In this document: one piece after another, positions 4,976 through 5,962 of the stretch
How the letters are laid out: every line of letters starts with the position of its first letter
Position numbering within the stretch: the stretch's first letter is position 1
Origin: Actinomycetes bacterium
GTDB taxonomy: Bacteria > Actinomycetota > Actinomycetes > Streptosporangiales > Streptosporangiaceae
Assembly (NCBI GenBank): GCA_023425615.1
Contig: JAFACJ010000598.1
Span: 1-5,962, forward strand
Direction of reading: 5' to 3'
Length of the DNA: 5,962 nucleotides
Made by a program: the position numbers and the translations under genes
Notes under the pieces: generated by a model
What the model saw: the letters and a program-made list of their open reading frames with translations, nothing else
Told to the model about the DNA's origin: nothing
Database searches by the model: none

Positions 4976-5962
4976 TCAGTCCTCCACCCGTACCTTGACC
5001 GTCGAGGGAAGCGACATGGAGGCCCCGTAGGAGACCGGTTTGAACGGGATATCCGCGTCGATGAGTCTCAGTCCGGGGGTTCGCACCGCCTCCGCGACGG
5101 TGAGCCTCATCTCCAGCTCCGTCAGGGCCGACCCGGGACATCGTCTGGTCCCCGTCCCGAACGGCAGATACTCCACCGGTGTCGGCGCCTTCTCCAGGAA
5201 GCGCCCGGGATGGAAGGAGCCGGGATCGTGATATGCCTCTTCGCGCCGGTGCGCGAGATGGAACACGAGGATCAGCTCGGTGCCCACCGGGAACTCATAG
5301 CCGAGCGCGGTGAAGGGGACCGTCACCTTCCGCGCCGAGGCGGTGGGGGTGATCGAGCCCACGCGCAGTGTCTCGTCGCAGATCGCGCCCAGGTAGGGCA
5401 GCGCGGCGATCTCCAGGGCCGAGGCGTTCTCCGGGAGCGACGCCAGTTCGGCGTGCAGCCGCTCGGCGACCTCGGGGAGCCGGTCGATCCAGTACAGGGC
5501 CATGGCCACCGCGAAGCCGACCGTGTTGCTGCCGCCGATGAGGATCGTCATGAGCTGGTCGCGGATCTGCTGGTCGGTGAGCTTCTCCTCACCGCTCGCC
5601 AGCCGGGCCAGCACGCTGGGGTCGCCGGCGGCGGGCGCCGACCGGTACCGCTCGATCGAGCCGAAGAGGACGACGTCGATCCGCGCGAGGTGCTCCTTGA
5701 AGCGGCCCATCCACCGGCCCGCCTCCTCCTTGCGCCCCGCCGTCCGCAGGGAGCGCGCCTGGTGGACGGCGTCCAGGGCCAGGTGCAGCTCGCGCTGGAG
5801 CCCGGCGATCTCCTCGTCCTTCTCGAAGGGCAGGAGCACCGGGGTGATGATCTGCACGGCGATGTCGCTGGTCACGTCGATCAGCGGCGCCTCCGGACGG
5901 CCGCGCAGCCGGCGCAGCTCATCGAGGACGATGCCGTGGATCGCCGAGGCGCGGCCCCGCAG
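4976..5962 (-). CDS. Cytochrome P450, partial (N-terminal part outside window)
   Basis: The frame is open from the right edge to a TGA at 4976-4978, giving 328 visible residues. Bacterial P450s are usually 400-450 long, so about 100 N-terminal residues lie beyond the window. A GTG at 5873-5875 is inside the gene and is not the start: coding continues upstream with residues such as IHGIVLDELRRLRGRP. The heme ligand motif FGTGTRRCPG is canonical, with the cysteine at 5138-5140. The K-helix ExxR reads ETLR, and FHPGRF is the PERF-like segment. The I helix reads ILIGGSNT (GGSNT at 5522-5536), with asparagine replacing the acid of the usual A/G-G-x-D/E-T. The protein would use ferredoxin-type redox partners to hydroxylate or otherwise oxidise a small molecule; the substrate is unknown. 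The general look is of an E-class/CYP110-like bacterial P450. It is followed after one base by the HAD gene. It is not in the usual conservon cvnE position, which is downstream of cvnD. Confidence 0.93.
   Translation of the reverse strand: MRGRASAIHGIVLDELRRLRGRPEAPLIDVTSDIAVQIITPVLLPFEKDEEIAGLQRELHLALDAVHQARSLRTAGRKEEAGRWMGRFKEHLARIDVVLFGSIERYRSAPAAGDPSVLARLASGEEKLTDQQIRDQLMTILIGGSNTVGFAVAMALYWIDRLPEVAERLHAELASLPENASALEIAALPYLGAICDETLRVGSITPTASARKVTVPFTALGYEFPVGTELILVFHLAHRREEAYHDPGSFHPGRFLEKAPTPVEYLPFGTGTRRCPGSALTELEMRLTVAEAVRTPGLRLIDADIPFKPVSYGASMSLPSTVKVRVED
4981..4985 (-). promoter_or_regulatory. Ribosome binding site of the HAD gene
   Basis: GGAGG on the minus strand lies six bases before the ATG at 4972-4974. 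It is embedded in the last sense codons of the P450 gene and fixes the HAD start. Confidence 0.8.

Noticed and set aside
5873..5875. GTG as start of the P450 gene
   Set aside because: The frame continues open to the window edge with P450-like helical sequence, and starting here would remove about a third of the protein. It is an internal valine codon.

Overview
The window is high-GC DNA with GC-rich third codon positions, several GTG starts and overlapping genes, and it carries a conservon. This points to a filamentous actinomycete. The sensor-kinase N-terminus looks like those of Streptosporangiales or Streptomycetales, but the genus is inference.

Layout, left to right. (1) Positions 2-400, plus strand: the C-terminal part of a periplasmic-type amino-acid (glutamate-like) binding protein whose 5' end lies outside the window. 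(2) Positions 407-4032, minus strand, transcribed right to left: a complete four-gene conservon, cvnA (membrane histidine kinase-like sensor), cvnB (roadblock/LC7), cvnC (DUF742 winged helix) and cvnD (Ras-like small GTPase). All three junctions overlap (4 or 1, 4 and 20 bases). The binding-protein gene and cvnD converge with only 6 bases between their stops. (3) Positions 4033-4293: an intergenic region of about 260 bases. The half next to cvnA is unusually AT-rich for this genome and holds -10-like sequences and three copies of an ACAGGA element. The half next to the HAD gene holds a cluster of palindromes that may end HAD transcription. (4) Positions 4294-5962, minus strand: a HAD-family phosphatase preceded, with one base between stop and start, by a cytochrome P450 gene that runs off the right edge.

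How the genes may work together. The conservon encodes a proposed membrane-associated signalling complex, loosely compared to eukaryotic GPCR/G-protein systems: CvnA senses, CvnB and CvnC are partners, and CvnD is the GTP switch. Many conservons carry P450 genes downstream of cvnD. Here the P450 lies upstream of cvnA with a HAD phosphatase, separated by a probable terminator and promoter region, so it may be a separate oxidation/dephosphorylation pair rather than a standard cvnE. I see no wholly new system. The points most worth checking are the atypical P450 I-helix, the altered HAD motif IV, the cvnA upstream repeats and the P450-HAD-conservon order. I see no RNA genes, CRISPR arrays, insertion sequences or attachment sites.
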